64,000 nucleotides of DNA from the NCBI RefSeq assembly GCF_034190915.1, contig NW_026947491.1:25794101-25858100 (forward strand), read 5' to 3'. The stretch's first letter is position 1. Every line of letters begins with the position of its first letter. This DNA comes from Cavia porcellus (lineage: Eukaryota; Chordata; Mammalia; Rodentia; Caviidae). This document shows, piece after piece, positions 11,746-23,982 of the stretch. The notes under the pieces were generated by a model, which searched no databases, had not been told where the DNA came from, and worked only from the letters and a program-made list of their open reading frames with translations. The position numbers and the translations under genes were made by a program.

Positions 11746-14730
11746 CATATAATGGGTTATTTAAAGGCAAACTGTGATTCTATTATAACCTCTCTCTCAT
11801 CCCCATTGCCCCTGGTTTCCCAACACAAGTTTTATGCAGTGTGCCAAGACCGTCTCTAAATAAAATCAGAGGATCTAAGGGAGCAGTATGTATGGCACAC
11901 TGCATCATAGGGAAACAGAGACTCATCACCACGCACAGTGAATCAGTATTTGTTGTCCAAATGCAGTGCCACTGTTGAATCCAAGAAAGACATGAAGTGA
12001 ATCAGGAAAAGCGTCATGGTGAAAGGTTAGATGTGCTGTGCATTTCCCATAGGGCAAGCACTTGAACAGGCAGGAACATTAAAGGAAAGTGGTACAATAC
12101 CCCATTGCTACTTTCTGTGTGTTGAGACATAAAGGAATTGCAATTTCCTTGTGCACAATCAATGCACAATTGTTTTATCTCTGATTTACAAAAATTAAAA
12201 TTATATCCTGGCTTCTGAATGAGCCACAGTGTTAATGAGCTTTTCTTGAAGATTGGAAGCCAGGTCAACTGCTCCTATCTATATATTTGGCTTCTTTGCT
12301 GATCAGTGGGAAAGTAAGGAGACGACTATGGAAGCAGTGTACTTAACAGGGTTTGGTGGCCCTGCTTTCATCTGGAACACTGGCTCAAAGAACCTTAAAC
12401 CACTTGGAAACAGACATTCATACATATCATTATCTTCACACTGCAAAGCTAGAATAAATTCCCTGGAGTTTCCTGGTTAATTTTGTAGATGACATTTCAT
12501 GTGAGTATTTTTGGTAAACTTTAGTTTCTATACTGCAATTTCTTTTACCATTTTGCAGCCAGCGTTGATGGGTATAAACGAATGGAGTAAGGTAAAAAAG
12601 CAAGCTTTAAAAAAAATCTGATACAGGGAGGAGACTGCAGAAGATAGAGGACAGAAGGCAACCATTCCACTGTAGGTGAAAAACCTGAGATTCTAGTGAC
12701 AGCAGAAGGAAACAATTCAAACTCTAAACAGTAGAATTAGTTCAGTGTGGAAAGCCTCTGTCAGTGTGGTAACCCTAATGCATGTGTGCTGCAAAAGATG
12801 CACACAGCCCCCTCTGTGGGCATGCAAGCCAAGATACCCCAGCGGGTGAGCATCAGATAACAGCGCACACAGGGGCAATGTTGGTACTTTGTGATGCATA
12901 AGTGCATTTGAGGTTGTAATTTGGGCACTTGGTCTCTAAAAGGTTCGCTGTCACTGGACCACATCCTGTGGGGACCCAGAACTACTAGCAGACAATTCAG
13001 TGGTAGACTGGCTTTGTACAGAAGTGCTGCCTTTGACTGTGATGTGAAGAGGTGAGCTGGGAATATGCAGGGACCTCCTTCCTTGGTCTCAACAAAGCCA
13101 GAACTCAGTCAGGATCACCATGGCAATGGGGAACCATAGAATCCCAGGATTTTGCCTGCTACTCATTTAAGGCATGGTTTGTGTTTTCTTCTGCAAGTTA
13201 TGGATTTTATATCCCCTTATGCTATGAACTTAGGTCTACAGATGTCTAACAGGTTACAGCAGAGCAAAATCTGCCCTTTTGTATCCTTTATCTCTGTAAA
13301 TTTTGGGTCACATCTCAGCTCTGCAGGGCAATAGGCTGATCATTTAGGGATTCTGGCTGGAACTGCTGACCAGGTTGACAGACCTGGATTTACACAAGTT
13401 TGTGTCCCTTCAAATCTGTAGGGACACTCAATGACACCTAGAAGCCTCTTGCCACTGTCCTAAACCGGGGATTATCCAGATCCCAGGAAAGAGGAGGAAC
13501 CCATGACGAGACACCTGCAGAGACATCCCACCTGCAAAAGGAACTGTCCCTCCACCATGAGGATTCCAGAACTGTGATGCTAGGACTTAGATAACAATCA
13601 ATGGGACCCCAGCCTGCCAGCTAACCCTTGAAGATGGCCTCCCACCTTTGGGGGTGGGTCAGATCCAAGTGCTGTATCACAGTGTGCTACCTCCAGCTAC
13701 CTAAGCTGCATTCCTATCTTCCGCCTAGATTTTTCAATTAGTCTTTTTTTCTGTAAATATGTGCTTTAGCTTTAATTTCGATTTCTAGTGAAACCCAGAC
13801 CCATGCCAGTTGGTCCAAGTTTCACTGCCATGCAGAGGACCACCTACATCTGCTGCAAAATCTGGGTACCATGATATTCCATCCTTGGACCAGCTTCTGC
13901 CACTGTCATCATTACTCTGTCATCAGAAAGTCCCCGTGTCATGGGTGAAGTGTGGCTAAAACATTCTACATTTCCTTCTAGAAAAGAGCTTAGCTGTGTG
14001 CAATTTACCTTTCAGCCTTGTCTTTTGCTATATTCATCTCTGCTGCATGCAAACACTCCTCCAGGACCCTGCCCTCCACTGCCCTCTGGCTCCAGATGCT
14101 GTTGCTAACAGGCTACAGGGTTCATGCAGCTACCATTCCCCAGCACCTCTCTTTCTCCTTCTGAAACCCCTGTTGGGAGCCATGCACCCTCCCTCCACCC
14201 AAACTCCAAACCCCTTTTGCTTTGGAGAAGCAGAGGAAGGTGGCACAGCAACTGGCAGGTCACCTGCCCACTTTCTCAGGTCCTCCTTGTCATCCTTGCA
14301 TTGGCCTCTGTAGCAGGGCCAGGCCACCTGCTTGCTGACCCTGTGCTTCAGCCGGCCCAGGACATTCTCTCCTCAACTGTCTCTCCTACTTTGTCCTCCC
14401 ACACATGTCTCTGGAAACAAAATCCCTTCTTTCTTGCCTGCTGCCTACTCCCTCTCAGTTTTTCACCTCCTACTTCTCTTCAAGCCTTCCAATATGCTCC
14501 ACTGTCTCCTGCACTGCAAATGAGGTCTGGAGGAGGGGTCACCAAAGCACTTTGTTTCTATCCCTCACCATTCAGAACCATGTCCAGCTCTCAAATTTCT
14601 AGTGACGACTTGTCCTCAGTTGGTCTGAGGTAAACCCCTGTAGAGACTCTCAGCACTTGGAGCAACACAAAGTGTCTTCATTCAACAGCTACTGCCAAGC
14701 TCCTTTCATAAGACAGGCAGTGTGCCCTGC

Positions 14731-14800
14731 ACTGATTGATGCAGGACAAGAAGATAGGTACTAGCACTGTTTGATAGAGGACAAGAAGACAGGTACAAGC
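14731..14800. repeat. Two-copy 35-bp tandem duplication
   Basis: Units start ACTGATTGATGCAGGACAAG (14731) and ACTGTTTGATAGAGGACAAG (14766). They differ at only a few positions over 35 bp. Confidence 0.85.
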
Positions 14801-16016
14801 CCTGTCGGTCTGCTGAGGAGACAACACACAAATACATAATTACACAATGTGTGGAAAGGTAGAACATTATCTGGTGTAGCAATGAAGTAATCTAATTTAC
14901 TTCAACCAATCATGGCCTGCTTTCCTATGATGCTAGCACAATAAGAACTGAACAATTGGGTGAATGAGTATATACAGTTAAGGAGTAAGAAGTTAACGTG
15001 AGAAAAGCTGCCAATGCAAACAACACTGAGAAAATGCAGTTATAGCATGCACTAAAATCATAGGAATAAGTAATTTGGCTTTCAAAAGGTGGTGAAGGAC
15101 ATCAGACTCACAGGCACCATCCGCTGACCCACTTCGGGGCTCCACCTGCACCCTTCGGAGCAGTCTGCAGACTCAAGAGGCCCTTGGGACACTGTGGGTT
15201 TTTTCAAAATACCATGTCAGAAACACACAGGAGCCCCTGCACTCTCTTGGGCCAGCAGACTAACACCTATTTCAATAGCCTTCTAACAGAAGATGCAGCC
15301 TCTGCTATAACATCCAAAGCTGGGATTAAATCAGCACCTCAGAGAGGTCTGGTCCCAGCAAAATCTGTTTCAGTTCTTTCCCAGGACAGTGAAGTAATTT
15401 TTCTCATAAACAGGAATATAAGAAGCACTATTTCTGCCAGGAGCACTTCCTTTTAGGCTACCTCTACTATAGAAAAAAATCATCCAAGAAAGAAACAGAA
15501 CAAGTGTTGAAAGTCAAGACCACAGAAACATATTTTTAAATGCTGTTTTCTTTTTGCATGATACAGTATTCAAAAAATTTCTATTCCACCTGTAACACAC
15601 ATAAAATAAAGAAGTGTAAAAAGCAACCAAATCTCAACACTTGGAGAAAAGTCTCAACAAATAGGAAATATTCTCTTGCCAGTCATAAAAACATAGTGAT
15701 TCCGTCAGACCACTGCACTCCAACACCTTGTCACTGGGTGCGGCCTGTGTTAACAGTGTTGGCCCTCTCACTGCCTCAGTTTTTCTTCTGTAAAATGAGA
15801 AAAATAGTAACAGCAACCTTGGAGGGAATATGCATATGAAACAAGATAACCTGTGGATGACAGCTTCACTACAACATGTGGGTAGTTTAGGAAAAGTAAC
15901 AAAAATAGTAACACAGGCAGGAGTGTGAGGACACTCAAGGAGGGAAAAAACTTCTACATTAAACACAGTACATTTAAATGAAAAGTTCTGAATAAAAATT
16001 TCAAAGATTCAGAAAA

Positions 16017-16045
16017 AGACAGACAGACAGACAAGACAGACAAGC
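16017..16045. repeat. GACA-type simple repeat
   Basis: AGAC units with one slip; a short imperfect microsatellite. Confidence 0.8.
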
Positions 16046-16120
16046 AAACCCTGGAAAAGGAATCAGAGCAAATCCTCCCGAGGCTCCCTCAGGATCTTCA
16101 CATTGAGCTACAAGCCCAGG

Positions 16121-16268
16121 CTGTTGTTTTGTTTTGTTTTGTTATTAAATCTTTGAGACACAGTCTCATTAAGTCACTGACTTGCCCAGGCTGGGCTCAA
16201 ACTTTTGATCCTCCTGCCTCAGCCTCCCAGAATATGGTGCTACAAGCGTCCACACTACACCCAGTCTG
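16121..16268 (-). mobile_element. B1 SINE
   Basis: Antisense 7SL-type words GAGACACAGTCTCATTAAGT, GCCCAGGCTGGGCTCAAAC and TCCTCCTGCCTCAGCCTCCC identify a B1-like monomer on the minus strand. The A tail appears as a GTTTT-repeat at the left edge. Confidence 0.85.
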
Positions 16269-16369
16269 CCCTTTTCTTTGTAGGACTAAACGGCAAATGG
16301 CAACGGTGCCAGTCTCCACAGGCAACCATTTTCCTGATGAATGCCTGCTCTCCAAAATGTGCTCAGAAC

Positions 16370-16512
16370 TCTTTTGCCAGTACTGCAGATTAAACCCAGC
16401 AAGTACCGGCTGAGTTGCATACTCAGCTCTTTTAATTTTCTTACTGTGACACAGGACCTCACTAGGTTACCAGGTGGGTCTCAAACTTACCTTACTGCCT
16501 TTACCTCCAAAA
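16370..16512 (-). mobile_element. B1-ID dimeric SINE (degenerate)
   Basis: A diverged minus-strand ID piece (16380-16430, CTGCAGATTAAACCCAG...) is followed by a minus-strand B1 piece (GTGACACAGGACCTCACTAG, GGTGGGTCTCAAAC). Read on the minus strand the order is B1 then ID, as in the dimers at 26145 and 28157. Confidence 0.45.
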
Positions 16513-17984
16513 TAAGATGAGCTCACAGGGACAACACCATAATGCTTTACAGGGGGATTTTAGTAATTTAAATCTTATTCTTCCCACTGACTTGTGAGGT
16601 AAGTTCCTTGAGGTTCCTCTAGGGATTTAATCACAGAGTATGGAAAAACACTCTGAAAGCATCAAGTACTTTCTGATTGTACCATATGAGTCTCATTATC
16701 ATTACAGAGAAGAAAATGTGAAGAGACAACCGCTATGTGCAGGCAAAACCCCTGAAAACCCAGAGGAGCCAAGGCAGGGGTTCTGATGTCCCTCTCACTG
16801 GCTTAACAGGTCTCTCTGTCTCCACGTACAACAGAGCTTGGGAGTCTGTTTCTGTGTTTGTCACTCATCTCCCTTATTTTCCCCAAATAACTTTCTTAAT
16901 CAGCAGCTGTTGCTAAGCTAACTGGCTTCCAGATGAGCTTCTTCAGAGCCAGCCTGCACCACCTTGCTGGGATCAGGAACTCCAGGCTGTGAGCACACAG
17001 CAGGGTGGGCCGGACCGTTATGGCGGCCCTGCACCCCACAGTGCACCAATGGGTCTGCAGCTGCTCTTTTTCAGGGGCCTTGGAACCGAACTTCTATTTC
17101 AGCAGGGTCCTGGGGACCATAAGACTGAGAAACCAAATCATGTAAATGCCCAGTATCTGCCATCAGCCTGCACTCCGATGTCCTGGGCAGAATCCACCTG
17201 AGCTCTTAGGAGACCATTTTCAGAGTCAGAAATATAAAAGTCAGGAAAAGTATTTATTCAGGAACTTGTTTTATATGAGGATTTGAAAGAACGGGACATT
17301 ATGAAGAATTATAGAAGTACAACAATATGCATTCCCTCTTCTTCCCTTTTCTCTCAAACCAATCCATACTGTATGTTATCTTCCAGGTTCCAAGATTGAA
17401 AACCGAAGATTTTTGGCACCTTCTAGTAGGTTGATACTTCAAGGAAATGTCTAACTCCAACACGGGCTGTCTTAATATGGTAAGAATTAATTCTTTTACA
17501 GCCTATCACTCCCAGTTTACTGATGTAGCAACTGTCAAAAGATACCACTATGAAAAATTATAATAAAGATTTAAGTGGGCCAAACACCAAAAAAAAAAAA
17601 AGTTTAAAGTTTATAATTCACTGAATTATCAACAGATTGTCTTTTAACATATTTTATTTAAAAATCTAGATTCTTAAAACTAAAATAAAAAACATGTAGC
17701 ATTTTAAAATATTTTTGCAAATCTCTTTAAAAACTTTGCTTAACAGAAATGAATAGAAACTGAATTCTCTACTTCCTTCACATCCAATCTGTGTATGTTC
17801 TTTGAAAGTATAGAAGGAAAATCCACCATTGCATAGATTTTGGCAATAGGAGGTTATTTTAATAGCTTTCCAGATAACTGCAGACATTCTCCTTTGATCC
17901 TACAATACTGAAAGGATCATTTCTTAAAGCTTAGTTGGAATATAGAATCTACTGGCCTGTCTTCAATTTCAAGTGAATGTTTTA
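16513..17984. other. Intronic sequence without recognised features
   Basis: Unique sequence; no exon, repeat or RNA gene recognised. Confidence 0.5.
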
Positions 17985-18349
17985 TCCTTGGTGATGGTTA
18001 ATTGTATATTTCAACTTGCTTAGGCTATAGTATTCAACAGTTAGATCAAACACCAGGGCAAATTTAGTGGAAGTACTTTTTAGGTGCACTTAATATTTAA
18101 ATCCATGGTTTCTGTGTGTGTAAAGCATTTCTTTGTCCATGTGGGTGGGGATGCCCCCACCCATTCAACAGAAAGCCTTAAGAGGAAAAAAAAAAAAAAA
18201 AGATTCAGGTCTCCCCTTCTTAAAAGAAAAAGAGGAAATTCTGCCTCCTGATGGCAATGTGGAAATTCTACCTGTCTTACTAATTACTAGTTTCTGGGTT
18301 CAGCACAAGTCCATGACCCGACTCCTTAAACCCCCACCCCATCGTGTGC

Positions 18350-18389
<40 letters not shown>

Positions 18390-18420
18390 AAGTTTTCAAA
18401 ATTCCAGTTTTTGTAGAAAA
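17985..18420 (+). mobile_element. Ancient mammalian dispersed repeat (family not named)
   Basis: Starts GGTGATGGTTAATTGTATAT-TTCAACTTG, with later AAATCCATGG, GTGGGTGGGG and a GAGGAAATTCTGCCTCCTGA block. It is the same family and block order as the minus-strand copy at 5165-5640. It is interrupted by an A run at about 18186 and contains a GT microsatellite near its end. Confidence 0.5.
18352..18383. repeat. (GT)16 microsatellite
   Basis: Sixteen GT units, uninterrupted. Confidence 0.95.
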
Positions 18421-19838
18421 ACTTTGACACCAACAATAAATACCACTGGTTGTTTTCCTTTTAGTACAAGGCGCACTGTTCATTTTGGAAAATGTCTATT
18501 ATGATGTTCAAATCTATGTAAACTTGTCATGGCTTCAGGTGTGCCCCAAATTCGCATGTTACAAATGGACTCCCCAGGGCCAGTGCTGAGAGATGGAGAT
18601 GCATGGGAGATGTGCAAGTGAAGGGAGCGGAGTCCTCCACGATGCATCAGAGCGCCTGAGGAAGGCTCCACTCCATCCTGCTCTCGGCCACAGAGGACGT
18701 AAGAGTCCTCCTCTCTGGTGGGCATGGTGCTCAATGCCACCCTGCAAGCAGAAAGCAAGCTCTACCCCACTGCACCTTGATTTCAAACACATACCAAAGA
18801 TCTCGGAGAGAATACATCTCTGTTCTTTATAAATCATCAGTATTCTGCTACAGCAACCCAAAATTGACTGCAACAGTATTCTGTCTGAGTGACCCTTTCT
18901 ACCAAAAATGAAGTTTCACTTTTTAAAACTTTTGCTAGTTCAGCCAGCAACTCAAACAACTGAAAAAACAACTTTTCCTCAAGATGCTGCCCTTCTGTGT
19001 GCACAAGTCCCCTGTGCACGCTCCCTACTCATCTAGTCACAAACATGAAAAAGACATCAATCAAGTATGTGACTGAATAAAAAGCTTTGTTTCTGTTTTG
19101 CTTCATTATGGATATTCTGAAGTGAAAATCGAGTCTTAAACCATAGTGAACGTCAGGACACACAAATTAACAGTATGGTTCCCGCTGCCCGCTTGGGCAG
19201 CAAGATCACCACCTCTGCACTCTCAGTGCAAGCTATCAATGTGGCAAAACAGGCAAACATTACCGTATTACACACAGTTCTTTTCATCTCTCAGACCCAC
19301 ACAAATGGGTGGCCTGCAGATCATGGTGCGAGAACCCCAGAACAGACAGGCCCTCTTCCAAGCCCACATGCCAATGAGGATCCTTAGGGCAACTGGCAGA
19401 TGCTGGGCAGTTCGTTCTTCACTCAAGTTAGCCCAGGGACGGGGTGGCCTGCGAGTGGGGTGTGCATAGGGCAACATGGTCCAGGCACCACTTCTTAGTT
19501 CGCTTTTCCCACTTGTCTTTTCATATTAACCCTCATTCCCTCTTTACAAAATGTTTTTAACTATCTTCTTTTATGAAAGTCTCTCATCCTGCATCATAAA
19601 TTCTCTTAGTGCATCCGAAAAAGGAATAATTAGAAATGCTTATGTCACTATTACAGAAGGAAATGACCATAAAAATTGGAAAGAGATCACTTTGGAACTC
19701 ATGTGGGTTCTAATGGAATGCTTTCAACAAAGCTGAAGTAGGATCTCATGGAACTGTTCACTGAAAGGTCATTAAAAATGGCATTTGTGAAAGATCAATA
19801 AATGAGTCCAAAAGGAGTCCAGAGAACTGGTTGGTTTC
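18421..19838. other. Intronic sequence without recognised features
   Basis: Overlapping open frames on both strands around 18480-18870 and 19146-19477 show no domain or splice support. Nothing else recognised. Confidence 0.45.
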
Positions 19839-19936
19839 TTCTACTTGTATATACAAAAATGTTTCTCACTGTAAGCATATAAATGAAAAATTAGAATATT
19901 TATAACTGAACTCAGACTCATCTTGCCAATAAATAG
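19839..19936 (+). repeat. Left arm of a perfect 98-bp inverted repeat
   Basis: Begins TTCTACTTGTATATACAAAA and ends CTTGCCAATAAATAG. Its reverse complement is identical over all 98 bases to 20813-20910. It contains the 12-bp palindrome TTGTATATACAA at 19845-19856. It does not resemble the SINE or LINE families in this window. Confidence 0.97.
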
Positions 19937-20812
19937 TATTCATCATTTAATACATAAACTATTTTTTAAAAATTAGGCATTCAATTTATTAAGCAAAACA
20001 TTTCAGGATCATTTTATGTTTTACTTTCAATAATTATGGACAGAATAATAAAGCAAACACATAGTATATAATATTTATTATGGTCTAGCAACTCTAATGG
20101 ATTTAATTCTTACAACTTTAGTTCTTAAAACTATAAATGGATTTAATTCTTACAGCATTCATATTAGGTTACTATAATTCTTAATACTAAATTTACTAAA
20201 GGAGCTAACACTCTAGATCAACTAGAGTTACATCTGGGGTTTGAATCCATTTTTTTGGGCCCCAGAGTGCATAGTTTTAACACATTCACAACAGGGCCAT
20301 AATTCTTATGTCTTGCTGCCAAGGACCTTGAGCCACTGTGGATAGTACATGCATGGCTGTCCCACCAAGTGGCTTTTTATTAATTTTATTAGTAAAAAGA
20401 CCAATAAAGTGATTAGATCTGTTTGTACCAGCAGAGGTATAAGGCACCTAGTGTGACAGTCATTACATATGTCACCAGTGGTTCAAGTTGGTGCACCAAC
20501 CTTCCAACTGTCTGCTTCCTAGTGAGTATCCCACAAAAAGCTAATCTTTTCTCCTAACTAACTTAAATGAATCACTCTCTGTAAAATGAAACCTGTGGGT
20601 TCCTGGGTGGCCACATCTGGTTGACTTTTAGTGAGGGCCACATTGTGGAAAGGTAAGTCTGTATGGGCAGAAGAAAGAAGAGAGGGCAAGCTCCCATGAC
20701 AGTTAAGCCATTTCCTAAGGGAGGGCATAGGTCCATCACAGGGTTCTGTCCTCATAATCCAAACACTGTCACTAGGCACCACCTCCCAGCATGGGCTTGT
20801 ATATACAAAATG
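19937..20812. other. 876-bp spacer between the inverted-repeat arms
   Basis: A/T-rich on the left, with a direct repeat of AATGGATTTAATTCTTACA at 20096-20114 and 20136-20154. The right part (about 20650-20800) has MaLR-like words on the minus strand (CACCACCTCCCAGCATGGG). No open frame of note and no transposase-like sequence. Confidence 0.6.
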
Positions 20813-20910
20813 CTATTTATTGGCAAGATGAGTCTGAGTTCAGTTATAAATATTCTAATTTTTCATTTATATGCTTACAGTGAGAAACATTTTTGTATAT
20901 ACAAGTAGAA
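20813..20910 (-). repeat. Right arm of a perfect 98-bp inverted repeat
   Basis: Begins CTATTTATTGGCAAGATGAG and ends GTATATACAAGTAGAA. It is the exact reverse complement of 19839-19936. The sequence immediately inside (20796-20812) carries a third copy of the palindrome TTGTATATACAA (20797-20808) and may be the tail of an old MaLR-type fragment. Confidence 0.97.
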
Positions 20911-21409
20911 CCTCCCAAAAGATACCTCACAATACAATGCAGATGACTTGCATTAAATGAAAACCACCAAAATAAACAGCTTTCCTAAGTACAGGGCATG
21001 TTACAAGTAAAAAACAAGTGTCAAAATAAACACAGGGAGGTTTCTATTTCTAATCATTGTGGAATGTCTCATATTCAACCAAATCTCATATATACCCAGG
21101 AGAAAACTTTAAAGTATCTACCTAATATGAAAAAATAAGTGTCTGAAGTCACTAAAGAGTAATCAAAACCAGGGAGAAACTAGAAGGAAACCAATACTTT
21201 GAAGATGGAAGCATCACTAAAAGTTTCCTGCTTTGCACAACTCATGTCTGAGAACAGGGCACAGTCAACACAACCTCTGATGGAAACCCCATCTTACAAA
21301 CTTAAAGAACTAAGAATCCAGAGCAACCTTGATTGCTATAAAGGCTGGCAGAAACCCATGCTTAACAGAGCCACAGAAGAGTGTCTCAATTTCTAATATA
21401 ATCTCTGCC
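20911..21409. other. Intronic sequence without recognised features
   Basis: A/T-rich sequence between the inverted repeat and the HAL1-like block; nothing recognised. Confidence 0.45.
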
Positions 21410-22350
21410 AACTCTCTGGCTACGTGTAGTATACACTGCACAGAACTCCATCCAGTCCAGCTAAGGAAAGAAGATCTAAACAGAAATTTCAGTTGCCCTT
21501 TCATTGCGGGAATGAGAAGAGGAAGGTTTGAGTTCAGCCAAGTTAAGCACCTACTAAAACAAAACACTATTTCAAGGAACACAACCAGAATCAAAATACT
21601 CTACAACATATCATTAGCAATGTCTAAGATATTCTCCAAAATCACCAGACATATGAAGGACAGGAAAATGTGACCCAAACTCCAAAAAAAGGAGCAATCT
21701 ATGGCAACCTGGGTATCAGGATTAGGAGACAGACTTTAAACTAGCTATGACAACTATACTAAGAAAACAGACTTACAGTGAATAAATAAATAGGACACAT
21801 CAGCAAAAACAAAATTTAAAAATTATTCTTAAAAGTACTGAATGAAAAGTGCAGGTCTAAAGATGTATAATATCTAAAACATACACAACAAATGGACTTA
21901 GTAATATACAGGGTGACTGAGAGTATCACTCAGGAGTAGACCAGCTACTCAGCATGAGCAAGGTGCTGGGTCCAGCCCTCAGCTCTAGAAAAAAAGAAAA
22001 ATAGGAACATTGGAAAAGCTCAATAAACTTAAAGGCAAATCACAAGAAGCCATCTAATCTGAGAGTAAAGAAAACAATGAACAGCCTCTTACTACTAACA
22101 CAGAACAACATCTAATATTCTAACATTAGAGTTCCACAGAAAAAAAGAGACAGAATGAAGCACAAAAAATATTCAAAGAATGCCCCCAATCTTCTCAATT
22201 TTTGTGAAAGGTATAAATTTACAGACTCAAGTAATTCAAGAAATTCTAGACAGTACAAATACAAAGAAAGCCCATTGCTAGGAGATAGGAGCACATTAAA
22301 TACAGGTGAATAACAATATAAATATCTGACTCTGAAAACAGCAATTTGAG
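21410..22350 (+). mobile_element. Old HAL1/LINE-1 ORF1-region fragment
   Basis: Words typical of the ORF1 region of old LINE-1/HAL1 elements appear in order: GACAGGAAAATGTGACCCAA, a GACAGACTTTAAA segment, GAGTTCCACAGAAAAAAAGAG, then ATATTCAAAGAATGCC and a TTTACAGACTCAAG-like stretch. All frames are broken. An ID-like SINE (21911-22003) splits it. Boundaries are approximate. Confidence 0.5.
21911..22003 (+). mobile_element. ID-like SINE (very diverged)
   Basis: GAGAGTATCACTCAGGAGTAG, then AGCATGAGCAAGGTGCTGGG and TCCAGCCCTCAGC, with an A-rich tail. The layout is ID-type, strongly mutated. Confidence 0.5.
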
Positions 22351-22375
22351 GAACTCAGTAGGGGTGGAGTGTGGA

Positions 22376-22450
22376 TGGGGGCTGGAGTGCTGGCTCAGTG
22401 TGCACAAGGGCCTGGGTTTTGTCCCTGGCACCAGAAAAAATAAAAAATAA
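22376..22450 (+). mobile_element. ID-like SINE (diverged)
   Basis: GGGGGCTGGAGTGCTGGCTCA, a deleted middle, AGGGCCTGGGTTTTGTCCCT and GGCACCAGAAAAAATA tail. Confidence 0.65.
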
Positions 22451-23864
22451 AAGCAACTGAGGTCTAAGAAACTGAATGTTTATGAGACAAAAGGACCTAA
22501 TAAAGCTGTGAGATTACATCCCACACCTGATCCTAGAATAAAGGTCCCCTCTATAGACAGAAATGGGTAAAATTTGGACAACAGATTCACTGCCCAAATA
22601 CTCATTTGCACTTGTAGCCCTGTAGCTTCATATCTGACTTCTCAGTACCATTTAGCTATTCGAAAACATCAAGTACTTTAAAGGAAACATGCTGAATAAA
22701 CGTTAGGCCCTGTTTTAAAACTTGCTATTATCCTTATTTATTTTCTGATTCATTCCTAATACATGATTCAAAGTTATTAAACCTAAAAGAAATGAAAATA
22801 AGCATCTACAAGATAAGAAACTGAAATTAGTAAAAATGAGTGGAAAAAAATAACAAGATAAAAAAGACAGACAAGTGCTTCTATTTATTTTAAAAACTAT
22901 GTACCTGCTGAGTTGCTTTTTCATTTCTAATAAAAATGTACAAAATTCAAATATTCCTTAAGAGTTCAGTTAATGACAATCAACACTCATAGATAAGTAG
23001 AGTCAGCAAAACTAAAGGAAAAATACATGTAAAGAAGGTTAAGCTTCCTGAAGAGTAAAAAATGGTCTGCAATTGGGGAGGAAAACTGCGTTTTCATTTA
23101 CTCTTTATAGTAACTTCCACTTAAAAGGCATGTGACAGATGTGAAAAAAACAGTGATTTCATATTTTAAGACCATTTCAGAGAAATGGCTTATTTAGCAT
23201 TGCAGTGGAGGGTTTTGAGCTTGCCCATGGTGGTTTCAAACCACAGTTCCGCCACTTTCCAGGCATGGTAACTTAGGTGAGCACCTGTTACCCTATCTAG
23301 AAACTGGAAAAAATAACAGTACCCAGACAATCAACTCTAGTGAGAGTCGAATGAGCTAGCACAACACTAAGCTGCTGAGAACAGTATCTGGCACATAATA
23401 GTCAACAACATTAAATATATTTTCGAATGTTTATTTGGTAGTTTTAATTAAGAAATACCACTGTCATAAATTCTGTTCTTAAAAACTACTGTCTCCATGC
23501 AGAAGTGCTCAATCATGCTTAGTATTCACAGATAAAGGATTACAGCAGATGCATACTATAAGGTACAAACATTTACCAATTTGAGAAGAGGTCAGATCTG
23601 CTTCTCTGGATAAGGAGGTCACCTGCCACACGGCCTGCACAGGCCATGAGACACACCCTCAGGAAAACAACACGGGAGGAAACGAAACATTAAAGGTGGA
23701 ACCATATAGGAAATTACATTCCCAAAACAAAGTCATTGCAAACTTCTTTTATCTCAGTGTTAGCTTCATTTTCTTTTCTCTGTTGGCTGTTTGTGTTGCA
23801 AAGTTTGCAACATTCCTTCTCTGAAGTATTTTCATTCTACTTTTCCCGGAGACTTGATTTTATT
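22451..23864. other. Intronic sequence without recognised features
   Basis: A/T-rich unique DNA; no exon or repeat recognised. Confidence 0.5.
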
Positions 23865-23982
23865 ACTGTTTGGAGACAGGGTCTTCCTACACTGCCTCCT
23901 GAACTCTAGGTTCCAGAGATCCTCCTACCTCCGCCTCCACAGTAGCTGGGATTACACGGCACTCACCCACTGCACCTGCTTC
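23865..23982 (-). mobile_element. B1 SINE (diverged)
   Basis: Minus-strand B1 words GGAGACAGGGTCTTCCTACA, GATCCTCCTACCTCCGCCTC and GTAGCTGGGATTACACGGC. Confidence 0.75.

Larger units (their letters stand above)
11746..16120. other. Intronic sequence, mostly unrecognised
   Basis: This 4.4-kb tract has no supported gene. Long open frames near 13996-14633 (plus) lie in C/T-rich sequence and show no domain. Small local repeats are a two-copy 35-bp tandem (14731-14800) and a GACA-rich run (16017-16045). Parts of 12950-13850 may be an old LTR, but I could not place it. Confidence 0.45.

Noticed and set aside
13996..14633. Plus-strand frames of 105 and 169 codons
   Set aside because: They come from C/T-rich sequence giving Ser/Pro/Leu-rich text in more than one frame; nothing recognisable.
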